In this document: piece after piece, positions 11,499 through 21,494 of the stretch
Position numbering within the stretch: the first letter of the stretch is position 1
How the letters are laid out: each line of letters starts with the position of its first letter
Source: Nereocystis luetkeana
Taxonomy: Eukaryota; Sar; Phaeophyceae; Laminariales; Laminariaceae
Assembly: GCA_031213475.1 (NCBI GenBank)
Contig: JARUPZ010000020.1
Coordinates: forward strand, 2,286,975 to 2,350,974
Reading direction: 5' to 3'
Length of the DNA stretch: 64,000 nucleotides
Program-made: the position numbers and the translations under genes
The notes under the pieces: generated by a model
What the model saw: only the letters and a program-made list of their open reading frames with translations
What the model was told of the DNA's origin: nothing
Database searches by the model: none

Positions 11499-12446
11499 CA
11501 GGGATTTTCACGGGTCATGATGAGACCCGCGGGTCGGGCCACGGGGTGTTCAAACTGTCACGGGTCGGGTAGGGTCGGGTCTGGAAGTGCTCAAAATTCA
11601 CGGGTCGAGTCGGGTCGGGTCAAGAGGTTTTCAAGTCTCGCGGGTCGGGTCTGGTCGTGTCAAGAGTTCTTCAAATCTCACGGGTCGGGTCGGGTCGGGT
11701 CAATAATGTTTCAAATCTCACGGGTCGGGTCAGGTCATGACCCGCGAGAAACGGGTCGCTCGCGGGTTGGACCAGCATGACCCGCAAGTTGTTTGTTTCT
11801 GACCCGCGGGTCGGACCCGCGCATCCGGCTCGCGGATCCAACACTTGAAACACTTCTCGCTCCTTTACTCAAGGGCTTCTCTCGTGCTCATACTCAATAA
11901 TACTCCTTTGCTGCAATGTTCAAACATTAAAACATCGCCAAATCAATATGCGCATGCCCGCATCCATCTATACCCACTATAGTCAGGTTGCATAACGCTG
12001 CGGGGCACAAAAATAAGTTTTATTTGTTTTTGAAGTGTCGACCCACGTGCCGGATCCGCGAGCCGAACCCGCGGGTCGAGAGGAATGAACTCGCGGGTCA
12101 AGGTGACCGACCCGCATGAAACCCGTGTCTCACGAGTAAATCGGAAGGTGGTGGGTCGGGTTCGGGTCAGGAATTTGTTATATCTCGCGGGTCGGGTCGG
12201 GTCGGGTCAGGAGAGTTTCAAATCTCACGGGTCGGGTCGGGTCGGGTCGGGTCAGCAGTTTTTTAGATCTCGCGGGTCGGATCGGATCGGGCCAATAGAA
12301 ATAAAAAATCTAGTGGGTTGGATCGGGTCGGGTCAAGTCAACATACCTCAAACATTTCGCGGGTCGGGTCGGGTTAGGGGACCCGACCCGACCCGACCCG
12401 ACCCGGCCCGACCCGTGAGGATTGACCTGACCCGCGAGAAGCCCTG
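11499..12446. mobile_element. Non-autonomous hAT-like transposon with internal GGGTC arrays
   Basis: Begins CAGGGATTTTCACGGGTC and ends GACCCGCGAGAAGCCCTG, imperfect inverted termini starting with the CAGGG typical of hAT elements. It is flanked by 8-base repeats CTAAAAAG (11491-11498) and CTAAAACG (12447-12454), 7 of 8 matching; 8 bp is the hAT target-site length. The interior is built of (GGGTC)n blocks separated by about 20-base spacers of the type AAGAGTTCTTCAAATCTCA, in direct orientation at the left and inverted near the right end. Frames reading Ser-Gly-Arg-Val are repeat artefacts. No transposase. Confidence 0.88.
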
Positions 12447-12454
12447 CTAAAACG

Positions 12455-12688
12455 GAACTTATCGATCGCCTCTCTTGGTTTTCAGACACGGTGAAGCCAC
12501 CTACCCACAAAAAACAAGCGCCCACTAACAACGAGCACGTGGAAAGCATCTGGAAATAAATGATACTGCTGTTAAAGTCTATGATATGGATATGATCACT
12601 AGTTAATGATTATTTTAACGAGACGATGTATTGTGGACATGGATATCTGATTTGTGAGCCCTCGCATACGCGGTGCTTGTCATTTCAG
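12455..12688. other. Putative intron end
   Basis: No repeat or exon recognised. It ends in TGTCATTTCAG, the acceptor of the next exon. Confidence 0.4.
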
Positions 12689-12848
12689 TGAGAGCTACCG
12701 CAGGCACGTCCTTGCCCCCATGCCGAGTACACGCTATCTACGTCGGGTCGTCGGTGCGGTTGGTCTTCCTTGGATGTTTGAGGCTACTGGCTTCCCCACC
12801 CTCACCGACGGGACCGACGATTCGACGTCGGTCGTTCCTTATTCGGCG
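12689..12848 (+). CDS. Exon of an extracellular-type protein
   Basis: Bounded by a strong acceptor (TTGTCATTTCAG) and donor (GGCG|GTGAGC). It encodes ESYRRHVLAPMPSTRYL then RRVVGAVGLPWMFEATG and a Thr/Ser/Asp-rich end (LTDGTDDSTSVVPYSA). One base completes a split codon; the end is phase 0, as is the start of the exon at 14085, so the two can join directly. The hydroxyamino-acid-rich end leads naturally into the stalk encoded at 14085. No domain family recognised. Confidence 0.5.
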
Positions 12849-14084
12849 GTGAGCATTTCTGCGGTAGCCAAGCCTACTGAATGCTATGTAACGCTACAGT
12901 ATGTAGGCTTGTGAATCAAACCAGCGGATGAGTGATAAGGGGGAGTATTAGCGCCGTTCATGGGTTCGAAGCTTCGTGAACGACACGGCGTATCAGGTAC
13001 ATAGGTCGTTTATAAATGTCAAGGAATTTCATGAAGTAAGCGTTCAGGTGGCACGATGTGTACGCAGGGTGGATATTGTTTCCAACAAGAACCCGAACCC
13101 TCTGAACAGTTTAGAGCAAGACGGACTCACAGCGAGCGCTTTGGTGACGAATGCTCGAGTCAGGAGCGCATGGTTTGAGTTCATTCTGCAACACCCAATG
13201 GAATCCTCCGACATCCGCTAGAATCTGGAAATAGTGGCATACACATTTATTTGCGTTCGTGTATATTTAGCACGAATTCATTGTCTGCGGTAGGATTGTT
13301 TGCCAGCCTCAGCAGTGTTAACGTCTGCGGTGTTGGTGTCTTGCTTCCATAGAACAGTCAATTGGGTTTTATGCGGAGCCTTGGCTGGCTTTGAGTTGGG
13401 GCATCAGTTCACCAAGCCGGCGCTGCACGACTCCTACGATGCGCACGTGCTTCATGGAGTGGTGGGGAGAGAGTACACCGATTGTTGATTCATCACGACA
13501 TCACAACGGCAGAACGCGACGCCGCGATCATTATTATATAATCTGTGTCCATGTTGACCGGCTGTGGCTTGAAGCACCTATTACACCTTGGTTGCAACGG
13601 CCTGCTGCTACTGCTGGTATTCATCGGAAGGTGGCCGAGTCGGGATGGTTTTAACCTCGGACATTGCGAATGTCAGCAATGGTCGCCCGTTCGAAGTGTA
13701 GTGCGTCAACGGTAGGTGGGCCGATGTACCCCGAGACCCACGCGCTAGAAAATGTCCCCCCCCGGCGACTTCTCAGCGTGCCACATATCGTAGACAAACA
13801 AAGCATATTTGTGTGGCCCTTTATTGTAAAACCCCTGCACGCCTTACCCATAATGAAGCTGAGCGTAAAGCATCCCTGGAGTGTGCCAATACCTAGGTTA
13901 GTTTACCTGATGACAAAAAACTAAACAGGATGTGCCAAAAATCGTGTTCCCCCTCGAACTCCGCTGTGAAACCTTCAGTACTTGATGCTTCCATCGGACA
14001 TGAGAGACCACAGCACTGTAACTAATTGATTCTTGAATCCAGACATATCACCCCCTACGTCCACCTCTCCCGTCTGCTGCCAAG
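12849..14084 (+). other. Putative intron
   Basis: About 1.2 kb without recognised elements. An open stretch at 12976-13221 (VHRSFINVKEFHEVSVQVA...) looks protein-like but lacks matched splice sites and homology. Confidence 0.35.
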
Positions 14085-15455
14085 GTGGACTCGTCCTCTG
14101 TCCAGGAGCTTCATGGTACTGCCACAAGATCGTTTTCTGATGTCGCTTTTACCTCCGACGACAGAAATCCTGCTCAGCTCGGGAGCGCGACGGGCGTCAC
14201 TCATTTTGTCGTGACCTCTGCGACCTCGTGGGAGGAGTACACTGCTCTGGTAAAGCCGCCACCAACTGGGACGGCACACCAGCAAGCTGCCCCTCATGGG
14301 CGCAGTCTCGACGAGGGGACATCTCTCTTTAAGAAACTTTGTGCAGAGGAAAAGGGCGACGGCCAGCAGTTAGTAGCACCTTCGTTGTACCAAGCCGATC
14401 AAGGGTCTACGCGTTCAACCTCAGCCAGTGGCAGGGCCAAGGCAGCACTTGACCGGGAGTCCACGGCAGTCGAGCAAGGCATGGCGGCTGCACCAGAGAT
14501 CCTAGGTTTGGAGTCTTCATCGTTTTCTGATGTCGCGTCTACCTTCGAGGTCAGCGACCCTACTCAGCTCGGGAGCGCGACTGACGTCACTCATTTTTTC
14601 GTGACCTCTGCGACCTCGTCGGAGGAGTACACTGCTCTGGTAAAGCCGCCACCAACTGGGACGGCACACCAGCAAGTTGCCCCTCATGGGCGCAGTCTCG
14701 ACGAGGGGACATCTCTCCTTAAGAAACTTTGTGCAGAGGAAAAGGGCGACGGCCAGCAGTTAGTAGCACCTTCGTTGTACCAAGCCGATCAAGGGTCTAC
14801 GCGTTCAATCTCAGCCAGTGGCAGGGCCAAGGCAGCACTTGACCGGGAGTCCACGGCAGTCGAGCAAGGCATGGCGGCTGCACCAGAGAGCCTAGGTTTG
14901 GAGTCTTCATCGTTTTCTGATGTCGCGTCTTCCTTCGAGGTCAGCAACCCTACTCAGCTTAGTAGGGCGATGGACGTCCCTGATAATGTCGTGGATTCTG
15001 CTACCTCGTTGGAGGAGTACATTGCTCCGGTAGATCCGTCACCGACCGGGACGGTACACCAGCAAGTAGCGCTCCAAAGACTCGGTCAAGACGGAGGGCC
15101 GTTTCCCCTTGAGCTGCCCCTTGCTACGGAAAAAGGCGGCAGCCATGAGCTAGGACCACCTGGCTCATACCACGTCGGTACAGGGTCGACATCTTTACCT
15201 TCAGACACAGGCAGAACCAAGCCAGCACTTGACCCGGAGTCCACTGTAGCAGGACGAGGCGTGGCGAGAGTGTCAGCGACCCGAGGGTTGGAATCACGTT
15301 CCGTGGTGGCGGGGGTCACGTGGACGTTGATTTCTTGGGCAACCGTGGGCATGGCGTTCGTCGTGGTCGCTTGGTGTGTGATCAGAGCTGCTCGGCGTCA
15401 TATGGTTGGGCTCGAGCAGCCTGACAAGGGCGAACAGGCACGTGAAACCTTCTAA
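14085..15455 (+). CDS. Terminal exon: repeated Ser/Thr-rich stalk, membrane span, short tail
   Basis: A continuous 456-codon frame starts after acceptor TCTGCTGCCAAG and ends at TAA. It opens with VDSSSVQELHGTATRS, then about 130-residue repeats (SFSDVA, QLGSAT, VTSATS.EEYTALVKPP, LDEGTSL, AEEKGDGQQLVAPSLYQ, AALDRESTAVEQGMA), the third one diverged. Near the C-terminus, VTWTLISWATVGMAFVVV followed by AWCVI forms one membrane span, then RAARRH and a ~20-residue hydrophilic tail, indicating a single-pass protein with the repeats outside. It is the largest intact frame in the window. Joining it to the PA14 exons upstream is inference from phase, order, strand and topology; it could be a separate gene. 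Confidence 0.72.
   Translation: MDSSSVQELHGTATRSFSDVAFTSDDRNPAQLGSATGVTHFVVTSATSWEEYTALVKPPPTGTAHQQAAPHGRSLDEGTSLFKKLCAEEKGDGQQLVAPSLYQADQGSTRSTSASGRAKAALDRESTAVEQGMAAAPEILGLESSSFSDVASTFEVSDPTQLGSATDVTHFFVTSATSSEEYTALVKPPPTGTAHQQVAPHGRSLDEGTSLLKKLCAEEKGDGQQLVAPSLYQADQGSTRSISASGRAKAALDRESTAVEQGMAAAPESLGLESSSFSDVASSFEVSNPTQLSRAMDVPDNVVDSATSLEEYIAPVDPSPTGTVHQQVALQRLGQDGGPFPLELPLATEKGGSHELGPPGSYHVGTGSTSLPSDTGRTKPALDPESTVAGRGVARVSATRGLESRSVVAGVTWTLISWATVGMAFVVVAWCVIRAARRHMVGLEQPDKGEQARETF
14131..15300 (+). repeat. 390-bp in-frame tandem repeats
   Basis: CGTTTTCTGATGTCGC recurs at 14131, 14521 and 14911, giving an exact 390-base (130-codon) period. Copies 1 and 2 are nearly identical, so the duplication is recent or homogenised; copy 3 is clearly older. 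Because the unit is a multiple of three the array can change length without breaking the frame. Confidence 0.9.
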
Positions 15456-15715
15456 CTATGTCATAGTGTATAATCGACACATTCGCTTGAACTTGAGTAC
15501 GGTTGGGGTACGTTGCCAACCCTATCGTTTCGTGCGCAATGTTCGATAAGCATGCAGACGTCGCGTAGACAACTACACCAACCTACAAACACGGTTTGCC
15601 ATTAGCGCGATATACATGTCCGTGTGGGCTCTCCTCATAAGCGCATACCTGGTACACAACAATCAGTGGTAGCCCTGCGGGCGCTATTAGGCTTTGGTTC
15701 GCGCGCAATTCCATT
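15456..15715. other. Possible 3'/5' intergenic spacer
   Basis: Lies between the stop at 15455 and the ATG at 15716. It contains one TACCTGGTA word (15647). No clear polyadenylation signal recognised. Confidence 0.35.
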
Positions 15716-15808
15716 ATGCTCCGATACGGCCCTGCTGCTCTTCAGGTAACCGCGGAGCTGGGGGCGGGCAACAGAAAATCCACGACGGAGTTGGCAGACG
15801 TTCAAGAG
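15716..15808 (+). CDS. Putative first exon of a second + strand gene
   Basis: ATG opens MLRYGPAALQVTAELGAGNRK... to DVQE and a strong donor GAG|GTAAGG in phase 0. An internal TCTTCAG at 15745 could instead be an acceptor in the same phase. The phase matches the three exons starting at 19585, 20014 and 21048. No homology recognised. Confidence 0.4.
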
Positions 15809-16389
15809 GTAAGGAGCACAATTTTACATGTAATCGGATTGAGACCAAGGATTAGCTTCATTTTCACAGACTTTGGGTGCTATTGCGGGAATAATTAGAG
15901 TGTATCGATGATAATCGTTACAATTTGAGGGCAAGGGAAAACCTAACGCTTTGACTCCCGTTTCGACGACAAAGCCAAGCTGCGTTGCTCCTTAGAAACA
16001 TGCCCGTTGCAGATCATGCGACAAACACGTCGCTGTCTGCATACCCCAATAGGTCCTTGCTCACTCCTGTGCAGAAATGGTAAGGCCGAGGAAGTTATTC
16101 CTCGAGCGGTGTGCGTGGTAATGTTCTGACATGTAGTCTCTCGAACGGTGTGCGTGGTAATGTTCCGACATGTGTCGGAGATGTGTGCTCTTGTCAATAT
16201 CGTCCACAGTGTATCCGTCTTTCGTTACCGGTTGGTTGCGGCTTGACAGACCGGTTCATTGGTCGAGGGGAACCCTGATCGCAGCTCCAACCCTCCTAGA
16301 GCACAGCGACAGCTAACGGCTGGCGCACAGCGAAGGTCTGCGAGCCGCGTACGCAGTACGTAGGAAGAATACAGTATTCATTCACACCT
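15809..16389. other. Putative intron start
   Basis: Contains a short direct repeat around 16098-16180 (CGGTGTGCGTGGTAATGTTC twice, about 50 bases apart). No exon or element end recognised. Confidence 0.4.
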
Positions 16390-16685
16390 GACCCCCCACT
16401 TGTAGTGATAGTCCGTGGCTGCATCGAGGGTGACGGGCGTCACCTCCGATGCTACAGTATTGGTGTGTACGTGGGCGTCATACTGAGTAAAGCCTTTATA
16501 TCACAGTTCGTGAAAGCTCTAGTTTGGCGGAGCAAACACAACAACAGCCCTGGAATGTGCCGACCAAATATTCCTCGTTCCCCCGACAGGAAGAAGCTCA
16601 GAACAAAACAACTCGACCACGCCCGGACGGGGCATCCACATCTATCTTGCATGTTGGTATTTAGTATCTCGCCGTTCTGGACCGA
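16390..16685 (+). repeat. Inverted-repeat family IR-1, forward unit 1
   Basis: Shares in order: ACTTGTAG, ATAGTCCGTGG, CATCGAGGGTGAC, CACCTCCGATGC, GTGTGTACG, ACTGAGTAAA and, farther on, the ATGTGCC..CCAA and CCTCGTT..CCCGACAGG blocks with the other IR-1 units. It is followed immediately by an inverted copy, making a head-to-head palindrome centred near 16685. Confidence 0.75.
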
Positions 16686-17290
16686 CATGCGAGGGAGAAG
16701 CGGGTACCCGTCCGGGCGTGGTCGAATCGTGTTGTCCTCAGCTCCTCCCTGTCGGGTGAACGAGGAGTGTTATGCTGGCACATGCCGGGGTTGTCGGCTT
16801 ACTATAGCGTATGAGTAAACACGCCTGATGCCGTCGCTGTGTTGGCCTCGCCAAACGGAAGTTTTCACCAAACGTGATGCCAAGGTTTTACTCAGTTTGA
16901 CGTTCATATCACAAAAATCGTACGTACCACTGCCATCGCGGCCCACACCTAATCTCAACCACGAACAATCGCGCCGCCTACAAGTAGATTATTGGGTATG
17001 AACAACGTTTTGTTCCAACGCCCCGTGTAGACGCCTCGTCTATCGACATTGGAGAGGTTGCCAACTGTAGTAGCCGGAGAGGTTTGCTCACTAGAAACGC
17101 CGTCTTGTTGGTGTTGCACTCGGTTTCCGTCGCCCGAGCTGGTCGAAGCAATATCTCCGAACGCACGGGAACCGTCTCCTCCCAGTTCTCGTGAGCCATC
17201 GGCATCGCATGTTGTCACCGGCTGCGCCGGCGGCACTGCACCGCGACTGTTGAAGTGCCGTCGGTAGCACCTGTGTTGACGATGATAACA
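16686..17290 (-). repeat. IR-1, reverse unit 2
   Basis: Reverse-complement relative of the forward units: CCTGTCGGGTGAACGAGGAG, GGCACATGCCGGGGTTGTC, then CTCAACCACGAACAATCG, CGCCTACAAGTAG and CCTCGTCTATCGACATTGG. Its inner part encodes on one strand SSAPPCRVNEE and GTCRGCR, a peptide seen in several units. Confidence 0.72.
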
Positions 17291-17439
17291 ACCCAGGTCT
17301 TACCGGCCCTTGAAAGGTTTTGGGGGTACTCGTTCCCCTGCCAACATAGACTTCCCCCTCTACCTCGGATGTTGGTACGGGAACGGGTACTGCCAAAGAT
17401 TCTTTGTCATCGTCGGCACTCACCGGTGCTACCGACGGC

Positions 17440-18400
17440 AGGGCAGGGTTGGGGCGCGGTGGCACCGGCGCAGCCGGCAACAGCACATGCGATGCCGATG
17501 CTTCACGAGAATTGACGGGGGGTAATTGCCGTGCGCCAGGAGGTATTGGTTCGACTAGCTCGCGTTGGTACGGGAATAGAGTGCGGCACATGACGAAGGT
17601 GACGTTTCCAGTTACCAAAAACCTGCGTCTGTCACACTTGGGCAACCTTTCCAATCCCGATAGACGAGTCGTCTACACGGTAAGCTGGAAGAAAATGGTG
17701 GTCACGCCTATTCATCCACTTGTAGGATCGATAGTCCGTGGTTGCGTAGGGTACCCGGCATCCCCTCCGATGCCCATGGTGTGTACGACTCGTGCTGTCA
17801 ACGACGAACTGAGTAAAACACCTTGACAGCACGCTCCGTGATATGGAAGTCCCGTGCAGTTTGGCAGAGCCGACACAACGGCGGCAGCTACGCGTTTTTT
17901 CACATGGCTTATAGTATGCCGACAGCCCTTGTATGTGCCAATCAAGCACTCCTCGTTTACCCGACGGGGAGGAGCTGAGGAAAGAACGACTCCACAACTC
18001 GCGGAGGGGGCGTCGGTTTCTATCTCACATATGGGATCAGGGCGGTGGGATACAGCCAAAGTGACGCAGAGCCCGATCAGCCTTAACTCGTTACAAATCG
18101 TCTTCACCTATCGGCGCTGCCGGCAGCATGCCCCCCCTCGGGTTGCTTTCCTGCCAGGGCGGCCGGTGTCAGCACAGGCGATACCTCCATGGTTCACAGT
18201 TATTGGGGGTGGGCGCTCCCCCTGTGCTGGAACAATTTTCATAGACGAATATAAGCGCCGGGGGCGTCGACAGTGCGTGCAGCAACGACATAGGGTGATG
18301 CTTTTAGCTAGCAAACCCCCGCTGCTAGAAACGTCACCTTACCGGTGCTGCACCCATTGTCCATCACACTCCATCGGCGCACGGGTTGGTCAACAAAACT
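17440..18400 (+). repeat. IR-1, forward unit 3 (longest)
   Basis: Includes the GGCAACCTTTCC..GATAGACGAG block, CACTTGTAGGATCGATAG, TCCGTGGTTGCG, CCCCTCCGATGCC, ACTGAGTAAAACACC, GGCAGAGCCGACACAACGG and CCCGACGGGGAGGAGC. On the - strand it encodes VVLSSAPPRRVNEE then GTYKGCRHTIS. The left part is an imperfect inverted partner of 16955-17290. Confidence 0.72.
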
Positions 18401-18439
18401 CGTCCCGCCCCAGGAGAACTGTCCCCCCCGAGTGACTAT

Positions 18440-19050
18440 GAATCGTCGGTATCGTATGTGCTGATACCAGCTGCCTCGACGGAAGTGCAACCCGACCGGC
18501 CATGCTGCCGGCCGGGTCGATGAGTCTAGGCGATTGTAACGACCTAGGGCTGGTCGGGCCCTGCGTCCTTCTAGCCGTATCCCGCCGACCGGTGCCAACA
18601 TCCGAGATAGAGGGGAGTGCCCTGCCCGGGCGTGGCGAGGTCGTTCTTTCCTCAGCTCCCCCGTGTCAGGTACACGAGGCAAATTATTGTAAAAATAAGT
18701 AAATTTATATTGTCATGTTGGCATAGACAAGGCTGTCGGCCTCCTATACGCCATGATGAGAAAAGACACGTAACTGTCGTGGTTGTGTTGGCTTCGCCAA
18801 AGAGGGAGATTTCACGGAATGCGAAGTCAAGGTGTCTTACCTACTGTAGTCTGGCGTACACAACACACGTCCTATACCTTAATACTCGTAGCATCGGAGG
18901 TGACGCCAGCCACCCTGGACGCAACCACGGATAAGCACTCCTGTATGCTGATGATTAGGTGGGATTCACATTTTCTTTCAACGTATTTGTGTGTCGACGG
19001 CTCGTCTATCAATATCGGGAAATGTTGCCAAGTGTATGCATAGTAGTTAG
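18440..19050 (-). repeat. IR-1, reverse unit 4
   Basis: Mirrors unit 3: VLLAVSRRPVPTSEIEG and VVLSSAPPCQVHE are encoded on the + strand, then GTTGGCTTCGCCAAAG, ACGCAACCACGGATAAGC and GGCTCGTCTATCAATATCGG. Units 3 and 4 form an inverted pair of several hundred bases per arm. Confidence 0.72.
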
Positions 19051-19054
19051 CTAA

Positions 19055-19235
19055 CCCCAGTGGCTACTGCCCTGGGAAAAAAATCCAGCACCCATAGACA
19101 AGCCGTCTACACAGTACGCTGAAATAAAATGTAAATCATACCTATAGTCATATACTTGTAAGAGCGATTGCCCGTGGTTGAGTCGAGGGTGGCGGCCACC
19201 GCCACCTCTGATGCCAACGGTATGTCCGGAATGAG
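19055..19235 (+). repeat. IR-1, forward unit 5, truncated
   Basis: Retains CATAGACAAGCCGTCTACAC, ATACTTGTAAGAGCGATTGC, CCGTGGTTGAGTCGAGGG and CACCTCTGATGCC, and then stops. It completes a chain with alternating orientation (F-R-F-R-F). Confidence 0.68.
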
Positions 19236-19584
19236 ATTCATCCGAGCCGACCCCTCTTCGCAACTCTTACCCTCCCAAAGTGCGAAGGCACAACCAACAT
19301 ATATGCAACACGAATATCAGTATACGGAGCGTGCCAAACTTGCGGTGTAGGATAGCTCCTGCTCATTTGACGGCGAAGTGAATGCGCGTACCAAAACGTG
19401 TGTATACGTTGGCGAGACCGTACGCCCCCCACATCCTGAAAATGTTTCCTTCGACATCTCGACCTCGCTGACAAAGCTGTTTTTTGTTTTATCCAGGCCA
19501 GGCTTGATAGAAAACCAGCAATGTCTGTACCGACAAGATTGACGCTCCTCTCATACACCCGGACCCCTGAATTTTTATGTTCAG
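19236..19584. other. Spacer before the exon array
   Basis: Nothing recognised except the leader ACGCTCCTCTCATACACCC near 19550, which precedes the exon at 19585 and recurs before the exons at 20014 and 21048. Confidence 0.4.
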
Positions 19585-19800
19585 GTGAACCCGGAGGTAT
19601 CTCCTATCGCCAAACTGGTCGGAGCTTCGGGTCAGGGTCATTCGCCATGTCGACAGGCAGTCCCTCCGACCCCGGATTCAGCGGAGGCGTCATTGCCGCC
19701 GCGACGGTCCTCATCACCAACGGCGCCACTGCCGCCAGTTACCGCACCGACGACGAAGGTGCCATCGACGGCGAGCCACGTATATATTTACAACTATATA
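19585..19800 (+). CDS. Tandem exon array, unit 1
   Basis: Acceptor TTTATGTTCAG. The phase-0 frame reads VNPEVSPIAKLVGASGQ, then a Pro/Ser-rich stretch (PPRRSSSPTAPLPPVTAP), and stays open to about 19801. A possible donor GAAG|GTGCCA lies at 19759. It is related to the units at 20014 and 21048 in both leader and coding part. Confidence 0.4.
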
Positions 19801-20013
19801 TAGGCTACGGTATATCTGGTACAGCATACGTCGGCAAGAACGTGTGCCCCCTATACCCAGGAGAATATTCCCTTAGTTGTCTCCCCCACTCGGACAAAAC
19901 TAAGTTTTGGTTAGGCGAGGCGCATGCGAAAGCAACTCGCTGTCTCACGCATGCGCTACTGCCACTACTGACGCTCCTCTCATAAACCCGGACCCCTGGA
20001 CTTCCCTATGCAG

Positions 20014-20254
20014 TTACACCTGGAGGAAATCCCTCTTGTCCTGCCTCCTGCTGTCGAGCCGGTCAACGGTTCGGTCCAGGGGGAAGCAGCCCCGAAGACC
20101 CCGACGGAAGGGAAAGTGTCGTCGCCGCTCCGACGCGCCCCGCCATTACCACCACCTGCGATGAAGGTGCCATCAAAAGTGAAACAAACGATCACACACA
20201 AAAAGGCCGAAATAGGGCACACACGAAGTATGGTGGGTATGATGGAACATGCCG
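20014..20254 (+). CDS. Tandem exon array, unit 2
   Basis: Acceptor CCCTATGCAG, donor GCCG|GTAAGC. Reads LEEIPLVLPPAVEPVNGS, EAAPKTPTEGKVSSPLRRAP, then PPPAMKVPSKVKQ and a basic tail. KVSSPLRRA is nearly the same as HVSSPLRRA in unit 3. It ends in phase 1 while the others begin in phase 0, so units 2 and 3 may be alternatives rather than consecutive exons. Confidence 0.42.
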
Positions 20255-20323
20255 GTAAGCACATATATATTTGTTTGTGATATTTTGTTTAGAGTACGGT
20301 TTACAGTGTACGTAGGCAAGATA

Positions 20324-20572
20324 CCCGTTCTACGATAGAGGTAGCACATTTCCGCTATTTTATTTCTGAAAGACGGGATTCCTTTACCCCCAAATCGTCG
20401 GAATGTCAATCTTGATGTCGAAAATAAACGCTTGGTATAGACTTGGGCCATGGGATTATTCACCGCGATGCAGTTTGATTTCTGCTGAAGGCCAGTTTTC
20501 GGGTGAGGTATGGAGCTCCTAGAGTGAGGAGCTTCAGAAAATTTAGGGTGAATCTCTATCGTAGAACGCCTC
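20324..20572 (+). mobile_element. MITE-C copy 2
   Basis: About 250 bp, ends CCGTTCTACGATAGAG and CTCTATCGTAGAACGCC, an almost perfect inverted pair. It is inserted between units 2 and 3 of the exon array. Confidence 0.88.
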
Positions 20573-20959
20573 AAGACCGCATGCCCTCCCAAAACCCTGG
20601 GAAATATTCCCTTGAGTTGTCTCCTTCCCCCCCGAACAAAGCCGAAATGCTGGCTTGGCCAGGGCTTGCGGATGCTGGCTACAGGAGGGGGGGGTACAAC
20701 TGTAAGTGTCCTGGGGCATTTCGCTTGAGTAGTATTCACCCCTCACCTCAAAAACGGTTGTTTAAGACAACTTGTCCGCCTAACTAACTCGATGAGCAAT
20801 CCCGCGGCTTATGTGCTACCTATATATAGCCAGAGATACAGCAAAATTAAAAGGGAACGACCAGTCGAGAGCGCCCCCTCCGTCAGAAACAGGTCTGGCC
20901 AAAACATGCCATACGCCTAAAGAACACCAGTTGTTGTTTCGACCGTACCTTACCGACAC

Positions 20960-21040
20960 TTTTGACACTCCCCTCATCCACCCGGATCCATCCGGGTCCA
21001 TCCGGATCCATCCGGATCCACCCGGATCTCTGGATTTATG
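20960..21040 (+). repeat. 12-bp tandem repeat (CATCCGGATCCA)n
   Basis: Five or so degenerate copies of a 12-base unit built from the CCCGGAC/CCCGGATCC leader of the exon array, directly upstream of the third exon's acceptor. Confidence 0.85.
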
Positions 21041-21047
21041 TATTCAG

Positions 21048-21494
21048 GTGGGCTTGGGGGTACCGTCCACCGCCAAACGGGTCAACACCTCGGCTCAGGG
21101 GCGATTTACTGTCTCAGAGACACCGAAGACAGGGCACGTGTCATCGCCGCTGCGACGTGCCTCGCCATCACAGCTACCGTCACCACTGCTACCACCCTCA
21201 CCATCATCACCATCATCACCACCAGGCGCCTCCCCGACGGTAGAACAGAAGGCCACTCGGAAGAAGAAGGCCAAAGCTGTGACTCCCACCGAGCAGGCCG
21301 CCGGCCCACCGAAGACAAGGACGCCGCGCATCAACTTGAAACGCGAGGGGAAGCGTCAAGCGCGCGATGCCGCGTGCAGGCGTCTCGGCATGAAGATGAA
21401 GCCCAACAAGGCAAGTGCATGTTGCAAGTGCATGTTGTGTGACGGGCTTTATATAGCTCGGTGGGCCAACGAGGCTAAGTTGCAGACTGCATAG
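21048..21494 (+). CDS. Tandem exon array, unit 3, terminal exon
   Basis: Acceptor TTTATGTATTCAG, then an open phase-0 frame to TAG. It starts VGLGVPSTAKRVNTSAQG, followed by HVSSPLRRASP, a Pro/Ser-rich linker, a Lys-rich run (ATRKKKAKA) and a basic segment RINLKREGKRQARDAACRR with LGMKMKP, then a Cys-rich end (CCKCMLC). The basic block could be a nuclear localisation or nucleic-acid-binding segment, but I do not recognise a named domain. A GC donor (AAG|GCAAGT) near 21410 could shorten it. Confidence 0.5.
   Translation: MGLGVPSTAKRVNTSAQGRFTVSETPKTGHVSSPLRRASPSQLPSPLLPPSPSSPSSPPGASPTVEQKATRKKKAKAVTPTEQAAGPPKTRTPRINLKREGKRQARDAACRRLGMKMKPNKASACCKCMLCDGLYIARWANEAKLQTA

Noticed and set aside
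12085-12450. A 121-codon frame rich in Ser-Gly-Arg-Val
   Set aside because: A product of the GGGTC arrays inside the hAT-like element, with no independent evidence of coding.
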